Positions 44,059 to 54,396 of a stretch of DNA of 64,000 nucleotides are shown one piece after another. The stretch covers positions 999,949-1,063,948 of the forward strand of contig NZ_QPCG01000001.1 of the NCBI RefSeq assembly GCF_003351025.1, read 5' to 3'. Positions within the stretch are counted from its first letter, which is position 1, and every line of letters starts with the position of its first letter. The translations under genes and the position numbers were made by a program. Below the pieces are notes generated by a model. That model had not been told where the DNA came from. It was given only the letters and a program-made list of their open reading frames with translations, and searched no databases. The stretch comes from Mucilaginibacter endophyticus (lineage in GTDB: Bacteria; Bacteroidota; Bacteroidia; Sphingobacteriales; Sphingobacteriaceae).

Positions 44059-44520
44059 ATGGAAGAACTGGACGATACAGATATACAATTGCTCAAGTTG
44101 CTGGGCGACGATTCGGAACTAACCATAAAAGAACTGGCGGCCAAAGTAAACCTTTCGCCAACGCCGGTTTTTGAAAGGGTAAAACGACTGAAAGCAAACG
44201 GTTACATCAAAAAATACATAGCCCTGATTGATGCCGAAAAGCTTAACTATGGTTTAATAGTTTTCTGCAATATAAAGCTTAAACAACACGATAAAAGCAT
44301 AGGGCATAGCTTTGTGACCGATATCCTGAAGCTTAAAGAAGTAGTAGAATGCTATAATATTTCCGGTGATTTCGATTTCTTGCTGAAAGTTTACGCGAGG
44401 GATATGAAACACTACCAGGATTTTGTATTTAATAAACTGGGTTCGGTTACCAGCATCGGGAGTACGCACAGCACTTTTGTGATGTGTGAGAATAAGAACT
44501 CTTATAATATCAATTTATAA
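44059..44520 (+). CDS. Lrp/AsnC-family transcriptional regulator
   Basis: 153 residues from ATG 44059; an earlier in-frame start at 44011 is not needed. N-terminal HTH (LDDTDIQLLKLLGDDSELTI, then KELAAKVNLSPTPVFERVKRL) and C-terminal RAM ligand-binding domain (VVECYNISGDFDFLLKVYARD). Such octameric feast/famine regulators sense amino acids. It is divergent from metE with a 190-bp shared spacer before the riboswitch, so control of metE by an amino acid is a reasonable inference, in addition to the riboswitch. Confidence 0.94.
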   Translation: MEELDDTDIQLLKLLGDDSELTIKELAAKVNLSPTPVFERVKRLKANGYIKKYIALIDAEKLNYGLIVFCNIKLKQHDKSIGHSFVTDILKLKEVVECYNISGDFDFLLKVYARDMKHYQDFVFNKLGSVTSIGSTHSTFVMCENKNSYNINL

Positions 44521-44621
44521 TGATGATCTAAAGGATATTAGATTTTATTTGAAAGTTTCACGTAGAGACGCATCACATGCGTCTTTAAATTTGATGAAAG
44601 ATTATTCATTAAGCAATGCTT

Positions 44622-44752
44622 CATTGCCGTTGGTTTTAACCAACGGAATAATGAATGGTAACAAGCGGGCTTTAGCCCAAATCCACATGTGTAATTAGGC
44701 TAAAGCCAGAGCTTTTCAGTCTTTGTACCGTTGGTTAAAACCAACGGCAATG
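44622..44752. repeat. ~130-bp palindromic repeat, copy 3
   Basis: Terminal hairpins CCGTTGGTTTTAACCAACGG and CCGTTGGTTAAAACCAACGG with outer CATTG/CAATG. The inner arms are GGGCTTTAGCCCAAA and TTAGGCTAAAGCC. It lies between the Lrp gene and the convergent glycosyltransferase gene. Confidence 0.92.
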
Positions 44753-44777
44753 AATGTTTTGCATTTAAAACGGTCGC

Positions 44778-45896
44778 TCAAATATATAGTTGGTGATTTA
44801 GTTTTGAAGTTTCCGCAGGCTGAACCCTCACGTTAGTTGCTTCGTTTGACTCAAATAACTGCATCATTGCTTTCGCGTTTTGTTGTATTGCGAAAGGTAA
44901 AATGCTTTGATAGCCGGCATCCGAGTTAGTTAGTAAACTTTTGAGCATATTAACCATTTCCATTTTATCAGCAGCGATACGCCAGTTTTCGATCTCGGCA
45001 TCCATCGGTTTTACAAAACTTACAACCTGTGCCCCGGCGTATAACGCTTCCAGGCAAACCGCACCGAAACCTTCATAATTAGAGGTGTGCACAAATGCCC
45101 TGGCGCGTTGCATCCATTGTAATACCTCGTCGTGAGGCAATCTGCCAACAAAGGAAATGTTATTTGTCAGGTCAAGCGCTGCTGTCATTTCCATTAGACG
45201 CTTCATTTCGGTACCATCGCCAATAATTACCGCTTTTAGGCCGGGGATAGCTATTTTCAGCGAAGCAATTACTTCTAAAAACACATTGTATTGTTTTAAT
45301 GGGATTAATGAGCCTGCTCCAATAATATCAATATTCCGTTCGATATAGGATTCTTTAAAGCGGGTTACATCAATACCAACCGGTATTACATGTGCCGGTG
45401 TCATGCCGTAGTTTTTGCTGAACTCACGTACCAGGAAATCAGACAAAGCAATTAATCTATCTGCAGTTGGTTTTGTTTTCGCGAAATACTTGTTATCAAC
45501 TTTTGCATCCTGTCCCAACAGCCAGGTGTAATGCTTGAGCCCATACCTGCGGGCAAATATATTACCGATGTAAGCACATTTGCCAAGCCAGAAACTTAAC
45601 ATGCCGATGATCTGGGTTTCCTTGTGAAGCTTATGCAGAACCCTGAGCACTTTGATCCCGGTAAATCGGCGGATAATCCTGCTGTTGCTTGGATTGCCAA
45701 ACGCTATAACCCTTATATCATGCCACAGATATTCGCCGCTAAAAAAAGGATATTGAAAAGTGAGCACTACTATATTTAATTCCGGACGTTCTTCCTGTAA
45801 GGCTTTTACAAAAACCTGCTGCGGGGGGATGCAGGTACTATCGCCTTTATGTTCGGGAAAGCCGGGAGTTAAAATGACCAGTGTTTTGTGCTTCAT
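44778..45896 (-). CDS. Glycosyltransferase family 4 enzyme
   Basis: 372 residues, GT-B fold. The N-terminal domain begins LVILTPGFPEHKGDSTCIPP. The C-terminal domain has GAGSLIPLKQYNVFLEVI and the EX7E motif in YEGFGAVCLEALYAGAQVV. It should transfer a sugar from a nucleotide donor to an acceptor glycan. No other polysaccharide genes adjoin it. It is convergent with the Lrp gene, with a palindromic repeat between them. Confidence 0.92.
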   Translation of the reverse strand: MKHKTLVILTPGFPEHKGDSTCIPPQQVFVKALQEERPELNIVVLTFQYPFFSGEYLWHDIRVIAFGNPSNSRIIRRFTGIKVLRVLHKLHKETQIIGMLSFWLGKCAYIGNIFARRYGLKHYTWLLGQDAKVDNKYFAKTKPTADRLIALSDFLVREFSKNYGMTPAHVIPVGIDVTRFKESYIERNIDIIGAGSLIPLKQYNVFLEVIASLKIAIPGLKAVIIGDGTEMKRLMEMTAALDLTNNISFVGRLPHDEVLQWMQRARAFVHTSNYEGFGAVCLEALYAGAQVVSFVKPMDAEIENWRIAADKMEMVNMLKSLLTNSDAGYQSILPFAIQQNAKAMMQLFESNEATNVRVQPAETSKLNHQLYI

Positions 45897-46131
45897 TAAA
45901 ATAATATTTAATGCTTTTCGGAATAGGGATAAACCTTTCTAAAGCATTGTAATCACTATTAGTTACGGGAGAATTTTGCGCCGGGTTGCTTAACGGACTC
46001 GTTTTTATAATGCTGATGTTTTTAAAGCCGGTTGATGGAGGGTATTTGTTTGGATTTATTTTCTAACTTGGCAATAGTTCCTTTTCCAATTAAAGGGGCT
46101 TTAACAAACGTACTTTTCTAAAAAGTTTACG

Positions 46132-47034
46132 ATGCAACCAAATAACCCTAAATCGCCGGGCCAGAAATTTCGTGAGGCCTTGCGAAATGAAAAACCACTA
46201 CAAATAGTTGGCGCAATAAATGCCAATCACGCATTGCTGGCACAACAAGCCGGCTTTAACGCTATTTATTTATCAGGCGGCGGCGTAGCCGCAGGATCCT
46301 TGGGTATTCCAGATCTGGGAATCACAACCCTTGAGGATGTCCTCATCGACATTCAAAGGATCACCAATGTGTGCGACCTGCCACTTTTGGTAGATGTTGA
46401 CACCGGCTTTGGACCATCCGCGTTTAATGTTGCCCGTACTGTTAAGTCTCTAATTAAAGCAGGTGCAGCTGCTTTGCATATTGAAGACCAGGTAGGGGCC
46501 AAACGCTGCGGACATCGCCCCGGTAAGGAAGTAGTAAGTAAAGATGAAATGGTTGACCGTTTAAAAGCTGCGGCAGACGCCCGTACAGATGAGCATTTTG
46601 TAATAGGTGCCCGCACCGATGCCTTTGCCAACGAGGGATTAGAGAAAACCCTGGAGCGGGCGGTTGCTTACAAAGAAGCCGGTGCCGATTTCATTTTTGC
46701 TGAGGCCGTTCCCGACCTAAATTATTACCGGAAGTTTGTGGAAGCAACCGGTATCCCAGTACTGGCCAACATCACCGAGTTCGGTATGATCCCGATGTAT
46801 ACGGTTGAAGAGCTCGGAGAGGCAGGTGTGGAGCTGGTGCTTTACCCGCTTTCGGCATTTAGGGCAGCAAATAAGGCCGCGCAGAATGTTTATCAGCATA
46901 TCCGTAAGGATGGCACCCAGAAAAATGTACTGAACACGATGCAAACCCGCGAAGAGTTATATAAAAGCATAGGGTACCATGCTTATGAGCAAAAATTAGA
47001 CGACCTTTTTAAGAAGAACCAGGATGGAAAGTAA
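46132..47034 (+). CDS. prpB: Methylisocitrate lyase PrpB
   Basis: 300 residues. Splits 2-methylisocitrate to pyruvate and succinate, last step of the methylcitrate cycle. Catalytic loop [11 protein letters not shown] with C126 and H128; metal ligands in [16 protein letters not shown] in the barrel core. This is the PrpB signature rather than the longer isocitrate lyase. Its end overlaps the prpC start by 11 bp, so translation is coupled. TTTTGCGCC lies upstream at 45974-45982. Confidence 0.95.
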   Translation: MQPNNPKSPGQKFREALRNEKPLQIVGAINANHALLAQQAGFNAIYLSGGGVAAGSLGIPDLGITTLEDVLIDIQRITNVCDLPLLVDVDTGFGPSAFNVARTVKSLIKAGAAALHIEDQVGAKRCGHRPGKEVVSKDEMVDRLKAAADARTDEHFVIGARTDAFANEGLEKTLERAVAYKEAGADFIFAEAVPDLNYYRKFVEATGIPVLANITEFGMIPMYTVEELGEAGVELVLYPLSAFRAANKAAQNVYQHIRKDGTQKNVLNTMQTREELYKSIGYHAYEQKLDDLFKKNQDGK

Positions 47035-48178
47035 TACTGAAAATACGTTCAAACCTAAAAAGAGCGTGGCTCTTTCGGGAGTTATTGCCGGAAATACTGC
47101 CTTGTGCAGTGTAGGAAAAAGCGGTAATGACCTGCATTACCGGGGATACAATATTCTTGACCTTGCCGACCAGGCAGAGTTTGAGGAGGTAGCTTACCTG
47201 CTCATTTATGGTTCGTTGCCCAGTAAACCGCAACTGGCCAACTATAAAACTAAGCTGAAATCAATGCGGGGATTGCCTAACTCGGTAAAGAATATTCTGC
47301 AGCAGATTCCGGCGGCGGCGCATCCTATGGATGTTATGCGCTCAACCGTATCGGCTATCGGGAGCATTCAGCCCGAAAAAGATGACCACAATGTTTCCGG
47401 AGCGAGAGATATCGCAGATAAGCTGTTAGCCTGCTTCAGTTCGGCTTTGTTATACTGGTACCATTATGCTCATAACGGCAAAAGCATTGAGGTGGAAACC
47501 GATGACGATAGTATTGGCGCGCATTTTCTTCATTTATTGCACGGCCGTAAGCCTTCAGCTTCATGGGAACGGGCCATGCAGATCTCTTTAAACCTATATG
47601 CCGAGCATGAGTTTAACGCTTCTACTTTCACCAGCAGGGTAATTGCAGGTACGGGTTCGGATATTTATTCGGCCGTTACGGGCGCAATTGGTGCTTTGCG
47701 AGGGCCTAAACATGGTGGCGCAAATGAGGTGGCTTTTGATATCCAGAGCCGTTATAATTCGCCGGATGAGGCCGAAGAAGATATCCGCAAGCGCTTAGCC
47801 AATAAGGAGGTGATTATTGGTTTCGGCCACCCGGTATATACCATATCCGACCCACGAAATGTGGTGATCAAAAAAGTAGCAAAAAGCCTGTCGGAAGAGT
47901 CGGGTGATATGCTGCTGTTTAACATTGCCGAGCGCCTGGAAACCCTGATGTGGAACGAAAAGAAGATGTTCCCCAACCTCGATTGGTTCTCTGCTGTTTC
48001 CTATCACCTGATGGGGGTACCTACCTTAATGTTCACACCGCTTTTTGTGATATCTCGTATCACAGGATGGAGCGCCCATATCATTGAACAACGGCAAGAT
48101 GGCAAGATTATCCGCCCAAGCGCTAATTATATCGGACCGGATAATAAGGAATTTGTCCCGCTGGATAAAAGATGTTAA
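47024..48178 (+). CDS. prpC: 2-methylcitrate synthase PrpC
   Basis: 384 residues, citrate synthase fold. It condenses propionyl-CoA with oxaloacetate. The second active-site His is in [16 protein letters not shown] and the Asp/Arg region in [16 protein letters not shown]. The length and GHPVY context fit the methylcitrate type, and its position between prpB and prpD decides the assignment. It overlaps prpB by 11 bp. Confidence 0.95.
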   Translation: MESNTENTFKPKKSVALSGVIAGNTALCSVGKSGNDLHYRGYNILDLADQAEFEEVAYLLIYGSLPSKPQLANYKTKLKSMRGLPNSVKNILQQIPAAAHPMDVMRSTVSAIGSIQPEKDDHNVSGARDIADKLLACFSSALLYWYHYAHNGKSIEVETDDDSIGAHFLHLLHGRKPSASWERAMQISLNLYAEHEFNASTFTSRVIAGTGSDIYSAVTGAIGALRGPKHGGANEVAFDIQSRYNSPDEAEEDIRKRLANKEVIIGFGHPVYTISDPRNVVIKKVAKSLSEESGDMLLFNIAERLETLMWNEKKMFPNLDWFSAVSYHLMGVPTLMFTPLFVISRITGWSAHIIEQRQDGKIIRPSANYIGPDNKEFVPLDKRC

Positions 48179-48222
48179 CCGCCAATAGAAATCTTTAATA
48201 ACCAAAAATCTAAAATAAATTC

Positions 48223-49674
48223 ATGTCAGCCCATATCTCAAACGAACGACCACAACCAGATAAAGTATTAACCGATATAGTAGATTATGTGTTAAACTAT
48301 GAAATTAAAAGTGACCTGGCCTGGAAAACAGCACACTATTGCCTGCTGGATACTTTGGGCTGCGGATTTGAAGCTTTAACTTACCCGGCCTGCACCAAGT
48401 TGTTGGGCCCAATAGTTAAAGGTACAATAGTGCCCAACGGCGCTAAAGTTCCCGGAACATCATTTCAGCTTGATCCTATCCAGGCCGCATTTAATATAGG
48501 CGCGATTGTGCGCTGGCTGGATTTTAACGATACCTGGCTGGCGGCAGAGTGGGGGCACCCCTCAGATAACCTGGGCGGTATTTTAGCTGTTGCCGATTGG
48601 CTGTCCCGCACATTAGTTGCTGAAGGTAAGCCCGCGTTGCTGATGAAAGATGTGCTTGACGCCATGGTGCGGGCGCACGAAATACAGGGTGTGCTGGCGC
48701 TTGAAAACTCATTTAATAAAGTAGGCCTGGATCACGTGTTTTTAGTGAAAGTGGCTTCTGTAGCGGTAGTTGGCAGGCTGATTGGCTTAACCCGCGATGA
48801 GTTGATAAACGCGGTATCGTTGGCCTTTGTTGATGGGCAGGCTTTACGTACTTATCGCCATTCGCCTAATACGGGCAGCCGCAAATCATGGGCAGCCGGC
48901 GATGCTACATCAAGAGCTGTACGCTTGGCCTTAATAGCCCAAACAGGCGAAATGGGATATCCATCGGTACTTACTGCCAAAACATGGGGTTTTTATGACG
49001 TGTCATTCAAGGGAAATGAGTTTAAGTTTCAGCGCGATTATGGTTCTTATGTAATGGAGCATATCCTGTTTAAGATCTCGTTCCCTGCCGAATTTCACTC
49101 GCAAACCGCGGTTGAAGCGGCAATGACATTGCACGGCAAATTGAAAGAGATCGGTAAAGTTGCTGATGATATCAAAAGGATTACCATCCGTACCCATGAG
49201 GCCGCTATACGTATCATCGATAAAAAAGGGCCTTTAAATAACCCTGCAGACAGGGATCATTGTATCCAATACATGATTGCGGTGCCGCTGATATTCGGTA
49301 GGCTTACCGCTGCCGACTATGAAGATAATGTTGCCGCAGATATCCGTATTGACATACTCCGCGATAAAATGACTTGTGTGGAAGACCCGCAGTTTACCAA
49401 AGATTACCTCGACCCAGAAAAACGCTCAATTTCTAATGCCCTGACAGTTGAACTGAATGACGGAACTATACTGGACGAGGTAGTGGTTGAATATCCAATA
49501 GGCCATAAACGCCGCCGTGAAGAAGGTATACCTAAACTGCTGGATAAATTTAAAATTAACCTGGCCAGGATCTTTGCCGAAAAACAGCAGCAAAATATTT
49601 TAAATACTGCATTGGATTTCGATAAGCTGGTGAACACCCCGGTTAATGAATTTGTGGATTTGATGGTGGTGTAG
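48223..49674 (+). CDS. prpD: 2-methylcitrate dehydratase PrpD
   Basis: 483 residues, MmgE/PrpD family. It dehydrates 2-methylcitrate to 2-methylaconitate. Recognisable segments are [37 protein letters not shown], and [14 protein letters not shown]; the C-terminus has [17 protein letters not shown]. It starts 44 bp after prpC and completes the prpBCD operon. No acnD/prpF or propionyl-CoA synthetase gene follows. Confidence 0.95.
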   Translation: MSAHISNERPQPDKVLTDIVDYVLNYEIKSDLAWKTAHYCLLDTLGCGFEALTYPACTKLLGPIVKGTIVPNGAKVPGTSFQLDPIQAAFNIGAIVRWLDFNDTWLAAEWGHPSDNLGGILAVADWLSRTLVAEGKPALLMKDVLDAMVRAHEIQGVLALENSFNKVGLDHVFLVKVASVAVVGRLIGLTRDELINAVSLAFVDGQALRTYRHSPNTGSRKSWAAGDATSRAVRLALIAQTGEMGYPSVLTAKTWGFYDVSFKGNEFKFQRDYGSYVMEHILFKISFPAEFHSQTAVEAAMTLHGKLKEIGKVADDIKRITIRTHEAAIRIIDKKGPLNNPADRDHCIQYMIAVPLIFGRLTAADYEDNVAADIRIDILRDKMTCVEDPQFTKDYLDPEKRSISNALTVELNDGTILDEVVVEYPIGHKRRREEGIPKLLDKFKINLARIFAEKQQQNILNTALDFDKLVNTPVNEFVDLMVV

Positions 49675-49694
49675 ATTTGACTGAAATATTTATA

Positions 49695-49729
49695 ATAAAG
49701 GCTCCCTGCTAAAACAGGAAGCCTTTATT
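49695..49729. terminator. Bidirectional terminator between prpD and the PLD-like gene
   Basis: Stem ATAAAGGCT-CCTG/CAGG-AGCCTTTAT with one bulge, flanked by A-rich and T-rich sides. It lies between convergent genes and can stop both. Confidence 0.82.
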
Positions 49730-49732
49730 GGT

Positions 49733-51511
49733 TTAGCACCATTCCTGAAGTTCTCTCAGTGTCCGGGCGTTTTGCAGATAACTGCTTTGCCATGTTGGAT
49801 CGCTGTTAAGCTGGCTCCATGGCTTTTTGCCGGCAGCTTCCATGTCATGCAAATAAGCACGCCAGCGATAATGAGCGTATGTAGATATACAGGCAACCGC
49901 GTAATGTTTTGCCAGCGCTTTATTTCCTGTAATTACAACAAAATTTTCGTCATTTGCTTGGCTGGCGCTTGATGAGAAGTTGTGAGAGCCGGTAACAACA
50001 ATCGGGTTATCAGTAAAAGCATCTATAACAATAATTTTGGCGTGTGTAATTGCGAAGCCTATTTTGCTTAGAAATATGTTCCGGGTAACTTCACTAACCC
50101 AAAAGCTAAAATCATTGCCGACCCCTTCCGGCTGAACCAGGTTGGTGGTATAAGGCATGTCCTTGGTTTCGTCCAGGAGCCTGAAGTTTTCCCGATTGCT
50201 GGCAATTACCGTACTCACAACACCGCGTATATACATCCCATCTTGTGCTGCCTTTTTTACGATACTTGTCAAAGGTTCACCGCCGGGCTGAAACATGACA
50301 TAAAGGATGGATTCTTTTGCATTATTAACCAAATTCTGCAGGTATTTGATATCAACCGGGGTAGTTTTTTTAGCAGCCTTCTCCGTTCTGGTGAACCATG
50401 CGCTTACATTACCGATAGTTTTGGGAGTATTGCCATTGAAAGTCACCAGGTCTGATGTAAAGGCGCTTCCGGCTTGTTTTAGCTTTTTCCAATAATCGTA
50501 ATATAAACCGGCTACAGCAGCATCTTTTAACAGGATGCCATTATTTAATTGAGTGCAGAGCCCGGTAGGCGACCAATTGGTGCTGCCAGTCCAGGCAGAC
50601 ACTGCCTTATCCGTACGGTTATCAACGGTGATCAGTATTTTGTTATGGCCCAGGCCTTCTTTAGCCAGCAATCTGTCTGATACGTTTACACCCGCCAACT
50701 TCAGATCAGCGCGTACATCTTCGTTTTCATCGACAAAAGCGGTATGACCATCAATTGTTTTTGTATTTGCACCGTCAGACAGGACGATGTGCGCCCTTGG
50801 GCCTATTTGTTTCAGTTTATCTATCAGTTCTGTATCCGACAATTCGAAGAGTGCGGCATGAATATCCAGAAACGGATCTTGTATTACAGTATTCAGTAGC
50901 TTGAGCAGTACAATCCGTAATTCTCCGGATAAAAAGATCCGTAACGGTTCCTGGATCAATCTAACGTTATTAGAAATATCATTAGCAGTCCATTTTTTTT
51001 CGCGGGCTATTCTGGCCACATACTGCGACATCACCGCGCCCCGGTTAAAATAAACTTCGATATCATCACCCGCGGCCGCGTTTACATCGATTTGAGCCGT
51101 CCATGAAGATTTCGCAATTACCTGTAGTTTGGTCTTCCCAAGCACTGTATTTGCTTTCTTCCCCAGGCATGAAACGCGATAACGGACGCTATCGTTATTG
51201 TTTGCACCATGTTCTGTCCAACCGTATCGTTGAAATGGCCAGATAGAAGATGGTTGGGAGAGCGATTCAGGTTTTTCAGGATCAACGTTAGCAGAGTCAA
51301 ACCCAACACGGTTACGAAGGATCTCTGTTTTTCCCCACTTATTTTTAGTTTTTCTTTGTCTTTCAATCATAAAGCCTAAACAGCCTTCTACCGGGCTGTC
51401 GGTATTCATGTTGTCAAGTGTACGCCAGGTGAGCTGAACGTCATCGCAGTTGTTACAGGCAGTAACCTTGATGTGGATATCTGCAGGTTTTTTAAGTGAT
51501 AAAGTCGCCAT
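49733..51511 (-). CDS. Phospholipase-D-like protein with N-terminal fibronectin-like domain
   Basis: 592 residues from ATG 51511 (MATLSLKKPADIHIKV); the longer frame from 51559 adds nothing plausible. No signal peptide. Residues about 5-130 look like a fibronectin-III-type domain (CDDVQLTWRTLDN, then SVRYRVSCLGKKAN). Two HKD half-sites follow: HNKILITVDNR..GSTNWSP, which has one extra residue between Lys and Asp, and HAKIIVIDAFTDNPIVVTGS with normal HxKx4D spacing. PLD folds act on phosphodiesters of lipids or nucleic acids. Whether the first site is active is uncertain. It is monocistronic and convergent with prpD. Confidence 0.85.
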   Translation of the reverse strand: MATLSLKKPADIHIKVTACNNCDDVQLTWRTLDNMNTDSPVEGCLGFMIERQRKTKNKWGKTEILRNRVGFDSANVDPEKPESLSQPSSIWPFQRYGWTEHGANNNDSVRYRVSCLGKKANTVLGKTKLQVIAKSSWTAQIDVNAAAGDDIEVYFNRGAVMSQYVARIAREKKWTANDISNNVRLIQEPLRIFLSGELRIVLLKLLNTVIQDPFLDIHAALFELSDTELIDKLKQIGPRAHIVLSDGANTKTIDGHTAFVDENEDVRADLKLAGVNVSDRLLAKEGLGHNKILITVDNRTDKAVSAWTGSTNWSPTGLCTQLNNGILLKDAAVAGLYYDYWKKLKQAGSAFTSDLVTFNGNTPKTIGNVSAWFTRTEKAAKKTTPVDIKYLQNLVNNAKESILYVMFQPGGEPLTSIVKKAAQDGMYIRGVVSTVIASNRENFRLLDETKDMPYTTNLVQPEGVGNDFSFWVSEVTRNIFLSKIGFAITHAKIIVIDAFTDNPIVVTGSHNFSSSASQANDENFVVITGNKALAKHYAVACISTYAHYRWRAYLHDMEAAGKKPWSQLNSDPTWQSSYLQNARTLRELQEWC

Positions 51512-51720
51512 AGTGATAAATTTAAGGTTGCAGGAATTGGTTGATATAAATATACCCAAAGATGTGTTAAGCGTGTTTAAATAATATAAACAATTATTAG
51601 TAAAAAATGCCTTAACTATTTGATTGACTGGGTTGTATTTTGGAAGTAGTGACGCCGCTCCGAGCCGACAGGTTTGAGGGAATTGATTGCATGGCCGATC
51701 TCAATAAATTGAACAAAACA

Positions 51721-54396
51721 TTATAGATTAAACATCACTTTTAACAGTATAATCCTGCCCGGCAAAGTATAGGAACTCGCTGTTAACGTATTGGCCGTTA
51801 GGTAAAGCGCATCATAGGTTTTTACATTCAGGAAGTTGACGGCACTCAGCTCCAGGTCGGTTTTCCATTTTTCTACCCGTAGCCTTGCGGAAGCATCTGC
51901 GAAAAAGTATTTCAGATCGGGGTTGCCGCGCTGGCGGGTAAAATAATGCTCGCCCGATAATTTGAATTGTAAATTGGTTGTTGGGCTATAGTTGACAAAT
52001 GCCTGCTGAAGCAACTGGTTAATATGATACGCCGATGCCACTGCCGCCGAATGACTATCGGTTTGCGTAAAAATAGCCTTATAGCTAAAGTTTACCTGCT
52101 CATTTACCTTAGTATTTGCACTTATATTAACAGTTTCTGAAGTGGTGTTGAAAGGCAAAAGTGAATTGTTCTGAATTTGTACCGATCTGTTGCTTTGCCA
52201 TTGCAGACCGGCACCAAAAGTAGTTTTTAATGCAAAAGAATATTTGCTGACAGTACCGCTCACTGCCCACGAATCGGTACTATTTGAGTAGGGTAGTACC
52301 ATGCGCTGCTGCAAGTTATTGGTGATTACATAAGAAGTGATATTATTGGAAGCGATATGATTGTATTGCGCGTTCAGGCTGGCGAAAAACAGAGTGAGTG
52401 CTTTTCGGTAGTTGAAGCCAATGGCTGCTTGTTGGTTCTGCCGTTCGGTTAGGGCGGCGTTATTGGCGTAGAGTGTCCGGTAATCTTTCAATATGTAGCC
52501 CTGGTACATATCTGTTATAGCGCCTGTTTCGTTGCGATAGCTGTACAAGAAGGTGACGTAATTTTCAAGGCCTGTTTGATACTTTACCCTTAATTGCGGA
52601 TTGAAATACAATCGTGTCAAACTCTTTTGCAGTGCATATAATGTATCCGAATAGTTGATCTGCTGTAGGCTTATCGGCAGCGTTAGGTTCACTTTAAGGA
52701 TCTCGCCCGGCAGGTCATAAGCTGCTTCGGCATACAGTTTTTTCCTGCTCCAGTTTAAATGATTGATGGAACTGTCCGATTCCAGGTTTACCGTATTGTT
52801 AGTCTGCACAACGTTCAGGTTTGACGTTAACGTTTGGGATTGTACGTTAAAACCAGTCCGGAAACTTTGTGTGATGAAGTTTGATGGTATTTTGAAGGAT
52901 ATGTAGTTATTGGTAAACCACGTGGGCACATTTACATTTTGCAACAGCCGGGCGTAAGGTACATTGTTATTGAATATCGCCGCGTTATAATTGGGTTCGA
53001 TAGCCCTGCTTTCGGGCTCGGATGAATGGCTGACGTACGAATAAGCTTCAATGATATTGCCTGATCGCATTGATTTGATGAGGTTAAACTCATTGGAAAA
53101 ATTCAGCGCATTGTCCCTGAATACCTGGTTTACCATATTGCCATTGGTATTGAGGCTTGAATAATTGGTTGACCGGTTATTATCCAGTAACAGCACATTA
53201 TTCAGGTAATACTTATCGCGGTTAATATTCAACGTAAATTGGGTATGCAACAAATCAGGCTGAAAGCGGTTGCGTTGGGTTTCATCATAGCGCACGGTAT
53301 CGCCGGGTAAGTAAATAGTAGTGTGCTGGCTATAGTCCTGTCGCCGGGTATCATGTAAATACCAGGCATTGATCTTAAGTTGGACATTCTTCTTAAAATT
53401 GACAAGGTTATTCAAATTGAGAAGACCGGAGCGATCGAACAAATACCTGTCGCGTGATAAGGCCGGATCATTCACCGAACCAAGCGACAGCACGGTTGGC
53501 GGCACGTTGTTATCTATCCGGTTTACATAATCGGCAAAGTTGTGCGATATCAGGTCTTCCTGCAAATCGTTGCCCGTGTTATTTCCCTTAAGATAATTAA
53601 TAGCCTTGTACTTATCCTTAAACATCATGGCGTTAAGGTTTATATCGTAATTGCCGGGTAAGCCTGCACCAACACTTTCCTGCCCAACCATTTGTAGCTT
53701 AGCTCCTTTTTTTATGCTGAGGTTTAGCGCTACATCATCACTTACCACTTTGTTTTGGAGTACTTTAACCGGCTGATGATTCTGAATCACCTGTACCTGG
53801 TCTACCACGCCCTGCGGAATAGTGCCGGTAGCGATATTATATTTATCATCCAACAGGTTATCGCCGCCGATGTACAGGTTGGAGATAGGTTTATTGTTGT
53901 AGCTGATCTTGCCATCGGCCGCAACTGTTATGCCCGGCAGTTTTTTGATCACATCGCCTATAACCCTATCCTGCACGCTGCTGAAATCTGATACCTTATA
54001 ACTCAGGGTGTCGCCGCTTGTACGCAATACCGGCCGGCTACTTTTGATCACTACCGCTTGTAACTGGTTAATTGATTGAGATAAAGTAAAATCGATAGGA
54101 GCCTGCAAATCTGTAATGCTTTTACTCTGATTTTTATAACCTATGCAGCGCACCTCTATTACCAGGCTGCTCACCGGTACATCGACCGGGAGCAGCAAAG
54201 TATAAGCACCCTTTACATCAGAAATAGCATAGCTTATAATACCGTTATTGGCAGTGTTTTTCAGGTTGACGGTGGCGTAAGGCACAGGCTTGCCAATGCT
54301 GTCTTTCACTACCCCTTTAATACTTTGACCAAAGCCGGGAACCGAAAGCAGTAAGGCGATAGCCAGCAACCCGATGTGTTTTGTAAGCAGACTCAT
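51721..54396 (-). CDS. Outer-membrane barrel protein with carboxypeptidase-like N-domain
   Basis: 891 residues. Signal peptide MSLLTKHIGLLAIALLLSVPGFGQ. A CarboxypepD_reg-like domain (IKGVVKDSIGKPVPYATVNL) covers about 25-110. A plug-like domain follows (SYKVSDFSSVQDRVIGDVIK, then ISNLYIGGDNLLDDKYNIATG). The rest is a large beta-barrel ending in VMFNL. It resembles the TonB-dependent-receptor/OMP group that accompanies GLPGLI proteins. No TonB box is evident. It overlaps the GLPGLI gene by 4 bp (ATGA), so the two are translated together. The cargo is unknown. Confidence 0.87.
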   Translation of the reverse strand: MSLLTKHIGLLAIALLLSVPGFGQSIKGVVKDSIGKPVPYATVNLKNTANNGIISYAISDVKGAYTLLLPVDVPVSSLVIEVRCIGYKNQSKSITDLQAPIDFTLSQSINQLQAVVIKSSRPVLRTSGDTLSYKVSDFSSVQDRVIGDVIKKLPGITVAADGKISYNNKPISNLYIGGDNLLDDKYNIATGTIPQGVVDQVQVIQNHQPVKVLQNKVVSDDVALNLSIKKGAKLQMVGQESVGAGLPGNYDINLNAMMFKDKYKAINYLKGNNTGNDLQEDLISHNFADYVNRIDNNVPPTVLSLGSVNDPALSRDRYLFDRSGLLNLNNLVNFKKNVQLKINAWYLHDTRRQDYSQHTTIYLPGDTVRYDETQRNRFQPDLLHTQFTLNINRDKYYLNNVLLLDNNRSTNYSSLNTNGNMVNQVFRDNALNFSNEFNLIKSMRSGNIIEAYSYVSHSSEPESRAIEPNYNAAIFNNNVPYARLLQNVNVPTWFTNNYISFKIPSNFITQSFRTGFNVQSQTLTSNLNVVQTNNTVNLESDSSINHLNWSRKKLYAEAAYDLPGEILKVNLTLPISLQQINYSDTLYALQKSLTRLYFNPQLRVKYQTGLENYVTFLYSYRNETGAITDMYQGYILKDYRTLYANNAALTERQNQQAAIGFNYRKALTLFFASLNAQYNHIASNNITSYVITNNLQQRMVLPYSNSTDSWAVSGTVSKYSFALKTTFGAGLQWQSNRSVQIQNNSLLPFNTTSETVNISANTKVNEQVNFSYKAIFTQTDSHSAAVASAYHINQLLQQAFVNYSPTTNLQFKLSGEHYFTRQRGNPDLKYFFADASARLRVEKWKTDLELSAVNFLNVKTYDALYLTANTLTASSYTLPGRIILLKVMFNL

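Noticed and set aside
46110..46124. ACTTTT-CTA-AAAAGT inverted repeat before prpB
   Set aside because: Short, AT-rich and easily due to chance; not enough to call an operator.
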